Source of the DNA: Caccocola faecigallinarum
Lineage (GTDB): Bacteria > Synergistota > Synergistia > Synergistales > Synergistaceae
Assembly (NCBI GenBank): GCA_018712745.1
Contig: DVGL01000029.1
Coordinates: 1 to 64,000, forward strand
DNA: 64,000 nucleotides
Reading direction: 5' to 3'
Part shown: one piece after another, positions 62,083-64,000 of the stretch
Layout of the letters: each line of letters begins with the position of its first letter
Position numbering within the stretch: position 1 is the stretch's first letter
Made by a program: the position numbers and the translations under genes
Notes under the pieces: model-generated
What the model was told of the DNA's origin: nothing
The model's database searches: none
Seen by the model: only the letters and a program-made list of their open reading frames with translations

Positions 62083-62091
62083 TGGTATAAT
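62083..62091 (+). promoter_or_regulatory. Extended -10 promoter of the toxin/antitoxin gene
   Basis: TGGTATAAT, an extended -10 with a consensus hexamer, about 25 bases before the ATG at 62116; no clear -35. Confidence 0.55.
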
Positions 62092-62115
62092 TTAGCAAAA
62101 AGCGGAGGCTTTTGT

Positions 62116-62571
62116 ATGCAGGCTAAGATGTCAAAGCGAGCCGCGAAGTTTTTAGGGGCGCAGGTTCAATCTGTAAAAGATAGGATAAAGTCAGCAATTC
62201 ATGAAATCCCTAAGGGGGATATTAAGCCGCTGCAGGGGCAGTTCAGCGGATTGTTCAGATTACGGGTCGGCGGCTTTAGGGTTATTTTCAAATATATGGA
62301 CGCGGAGACGGTGTATGTTTACGATATCGGCTCCCGTGGTGATATATATATAAGTGAGGTGTTTAGGATGACCGCTACGACACAAGAGATTTGCGAGATG
62401 GTCGAGCTTTTGCCGGAGAGCGAGCAGGAGCTTGCGCGCGAGTTCATTCGACGAATGGTTTTGGCTTGGGACCCTGATTTCGTGAAGGTGACAGCAGATG
62501 AGGCGCGTGATATCGAAGAAGGAATACGGCAAATCGAGAGCGGGGACTTCATAGATTTGGACTCAATATAG
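62116..62571 (+). CDS. RelE/ParE-type toxin fused to its antitoxin-like domain
   Basis: A 151-aa protein in two parts. Residues about 1-80 are a RelE/ParE-type toxin (KFLGAQVQSVKDRIKSAIHE ... LQGQFSGLFRLRVGGFRVIF ... YDIGSRGDIY). Residues 85-151 begin with an in-frame Met (ATG at 62368, weak GAGG upstream) and look like a separate small antitoxin (TTQEICEMVELLPESEQELA, ... LAWDPDFVKVTADEAR ... GDFIDLDSI). Such halves are normally two genes; here one frame covers both. ATG at 62116 with GGAGG seven bases upstream. Between porin 2 and the recombinase. Confidence 0.8.
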   Translation: MQAKMSKRAAKFLGAQVQSVKDRIKSAIHEIPKGDIKPLQGQFSGLFRLRVGGFRVIFKYMDAETVYVYDIGSRGDIYISEVFRMTATTQEICEMVELLPESEQELAREFIRRMVLAWDPDFVKVTADEARDIEEGIRQIESGDFIDLDSI

Positions 62572-62681
62572 CTGAAAGGGCGGGTTCTTTGAACCCGCTG
62601 ATTTTTTACTGTCAGGCTGATTTTGCTTCACGAGGCATTCATACCCCATTTTTTATAACTTTTTTTGCCTCATAGAATTCT

Positions 62682-62699
62682 GTTACACATATATTACAC
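62682..62699 (+). repeat. 18-bp direct repeat flanking the recombinase gene, left copy
   Basis: GTTACACATATATTACAC, directly before the recombinase ribosome site. The partner GTTACACATAGGTTACAC lies at 63875-63892, two bases after the recombinase stop: 16 of 18 bases identical, same orientation. Each copy contains TTACAC twice. Confidence 0.85.
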
Positions 62700-62720
62700 A
62701 GAATGAGGAGGCAATATCAT

Positions 62721-63872
62721 ATGACTTTGGTCTATCTTACGCAGGCTTTGTGCAACGCGGCGGCTCCGCGCGAGCGGCGGTATGACTTGCGGGATTCGCT
62801 TGTGCGGGGGCTTTTTCTGCGCGTGGAGGTGTCGGGGCGGAAGACGTGGTATCTCTGTTACCGCACGCCGTCGCCGGAGCGCAGGCTTCGCAATATGAAG
62901 ATAGCGTCCGCGGCGTATGCACAGCTTGCGGCGGCGCGGCGCGCGGCGAAGGAGTATCTCGCGCGGCTGTATCTTGATAATGTGGACCCGGCGGAAGCGC
63001 AGGAGCCGCCGCACACGGATGTGCCGACGCTGCGCGAGCTTATCGATATGTATGAGCCGTGGGTCTGCGAGCATCAGAAGAGCGGGGCCGTGACGGTGCG
63101 GGCGCTGCGGCTTTTTTCGGAGTTTTTGGACGTTCCCGCCTCGGAGATTGACGCGGAGGCTGTTGCGCGGTGGCGCGAGGAGAATATGGGGCGGCTGAAG
63201 CGAGCGACTATCAACAGGCGCGTCGCGGCTTTGCAGGCGCTGCTCGCGTGGGGCGCGAAGAAGGGGCTTTGCAGTGCGGCGCTGAAGCTGCCGAAGTTGG
63301 CGCAGTCGGACTCGAAGGTCGTGACGCGGTTTCTGGAGGAGGGCGAGCGGGCGCGGCTGATGGCGGAGCTCGCGGCGCGCGAGGCGCGGAGCGGGCGGGA
63401 TTATCTGCGGCCCGCGGTGATTTTGAGTTTGAACACCGGGATTAGGAAGGGGACGCTGCTGGGGCTGCGCTGGGGCGACGTGGACTTCGCGTCGCGGACT
63501 TTGCGGCTGCGCGCTGAGATTATGAAGGCGGGGCGCGAGGCAGTCGTGCCGCTGAACGACGCGGCGCTCAGCGCGCTTTCGGAGTGGCGCGATTTCCGCG
63601 GCGGCGATGGCGGCGGGTACATATTCCCCGCGGAGAACGGCGCGCGGCGCAGGGACACGTCAAAGGCTTTCATGCGGGTGCTGGACAAGGCGGGCATCAA
63701 GAATTTCACATGGCACTGTCTGCGCCACGACTTCGCGAGCCAGCTCGCGATGAAGGGCGTGCCGATGCACGTAATTCAAAAGCTGATGTGTCACGGCTCG
63801 CTGGCGATGACGCAGCGTTACGCGCACCTTTCGCCGAATTCGCTCGAAGAGGCTGTGCGGCTGATTTGCTGA
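62721..63872 (+). CDS. Tyrosine recombinase (phage-type integrase)
   Basis: A 383-aa recombinase: an N-terminal arm-type DNA-binding domain (LVRGLFLRVEVSGRKTWYLC, DUF4102-like), a SAM-like core-binding domain (TLRELIDMYEPWVCEHQK ...) and a catalytic domain with Arg in LNTGIRKGTLLGLRW, the H-x-x-R box in WHCLRHDFASQLA, His in LMCHGSLAMTQ and the nucleophile Tyr in TQRYAHLS. All catalytic residues are present. ATG at 62721 with GAGGAGG nine bases upstream. The gene is bracketed by 18-bp direct repeats and followed within 70 bases by an inverted copy of SLH coding sequence. Confidence 0.95.
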   Translation: MTLVYLTQALCNAAAPRERRYDLRDSLVRGLFLRVEVSGRKTWYLCYRTPSPERRLRNMKIASAAYAQLAAARRAAKEYLARLYLDNVDPAEAQEPPHTDVPTLRELIDMYEPWVCEHQKSGAVTVRALRLFSEFLDVPASEIDAEAVARWREENMGRLKRATINRRVAALQALLAWGAKKGLCSAALKLPKLAQSDSKVVTRFLEEGERARLMAELAAREARSGRDYLRPAVILSLNTGIRKGTLLGLRWGDVDFASRTLRLRAEIMKAGREAVVPLNDAALSALSEWRDFRGGDGGGYIFPAENGARRRDTSKAFMRVLDKAGIKNFTWHCLRHDFASQLAMKGVPMHVIQKLMCHGSLAMTQRYAHLSPNSLEEAVRLIC

Positions 63873-63874
63873 CC

Positions 63875-63892
63875 GTTACACATAGGTTACAC
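63875..63892 (+). repeat. 18-bp direct repeat flanking the recombinase gene, right copy
   Basis: GTTACACATAGGTTACAC, partner of 62682-62699. Confidence 0.85.
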
Positions 63893-63940
63893 GCCGCACC
63901 GGAACTGCCCGCGAGGCCGCGCGCGGCGCGGAGGGGACGC

Positions 63941-64000
63941 GCATTCAAGGGTGCGCAGCCCGCGACCCGTTACGAGATGGCGTCGGTAGTGGCGCGCGCG
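63941..64000 (+). pseudogene. Start-less SLH-porin coding segment (continues off right edge)
   Basis: From 63941 the plus strand encodes, in frame and without a stop, AFKGAQPATRYEMASVVARA, the C-terminal half of the SLH domain of the two porins. There is no start codon, signal peptide or first SLH half upstream; similarity ends exactly at 63941 and unrelated GC-rich sequence precedes it. The first 44 bases equal porin 2 (inverted repeat partner of 61396-61439), while bases from about 63971 on equal porin 1. It is either a silent porin cassette or a broken gene; the rest lies outside the window. Confidence 0.85.

Noticed and set aside
63893..64000. Right-edge SLH segment as the attachment site of an integrated island
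   Set aside because: An island would need the missing 5' half of that gene in direct orientation at its far end; the only matching sequence in the window is inverted, and the leftward sequence is full of core genes. Not fully excluded, since the right flank is unseen.
1..64000. CRISPR arrays, rRNA or tRNA genes, IS elements
   Set aside because: No regularly spaced repeats, no tRNA-like cloverleaf with a recognisable T-arm, and no transposase frame were found by reading; short or diverged examples could be missed without computation.

Overview
The window reads as a chromosomal segment of a diderm anaerobe of the phylum Synergistota, probably a Cloacibacillus/Synergistes-like member of Synergistaceae. 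The evidence is: two outer-membrane porins with an N-terminal SLH domain; a subtilase ending in a glycine/cysteine-tagged Synerg-CTERM-type sorting tail; an NAD-linked trimeric [FeFe]-hydrogenase; a TAXI-type TRAP transporter; a Na+-decarboxylase membrane subunit; and GC-rich codon use. No rRNA, tRNA or CRISPR array was found. Most genes lie on the minus strand.

Layout. 1-6.1 kb: a coupled alaS-ruvX-mutS-mutL operon (mutL runs off the left edge). 6.3-10.3 kb: a methyltransferase, cysteine synthase and glutaredoxin-like cluster, an arginase-family ureohydrolase, HutD and DUF523. 10.7-15.5 kb: an HdeD-like membrane protein, a subtilase with a free-standing propeptide-like neighbour, and an unrecognised 393-aa protein. 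15.6-27 kb: one tight 12-gene envelope operon, in transcription order uppP, DUF4321, maf, DUF5693, csaB, a catalytically degenerate split transketolase pair, ftsE, ftsX, an EnvC-like M23 protein, ctpA and a YibQ-like deacetylase. 27-33 kb: RNase J, a YczE-like protein, guaA and an isolated pilin/PilC pair. 33-35 kb: groESL with a perfect CIRCE element. 35.5-38 kb: codBA behind a LacI/PurR-type operator. 38-39.5 kb: two small stand-alone genes. 39.6-44.6 kb: the hydrogenase cluster with rex. 44.8-48 kb: an acyl-CoA synthetase and a membrane-anchored binding protein. 48-52.6 kb: DUF1850 and a TAXI/TRAP operon with a foldable leader. 53-56 kb: deoC, a LysR regulator and Na+-decarboxylase beta and gamma subunits.

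57-64 kb is the most unusual part. Two paralogous SLH porins with related 5' leaders flank a secreted coiled-coil protein. They are followed by a fused RelE-type toxin/antitoxin gene and a tyrosine recombinase. Directly after the recombinase, in inverted orientation to the porins, begins a start-less copy of the SLH coding sequence. It shares 44 consecutive identical bases with the second porin and then runs off the right edge in frame. The porin's promoter, signal peptide and first SLH codons, the toxin/antitoxin gene and the recombinase therefore lie between two inverted repeats inside SLH coding sequence. That is the arrangement expected of a DNA-inversion switch exchanging porin barrels. 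This is inferred from one orientation and needs the flanking sequence.

The envelope genes connect: CsaB pyruvylates a wall polymer in known systems, SLH domains bind such polymers, and the SLH porins would tether the outer membrane to the wall.
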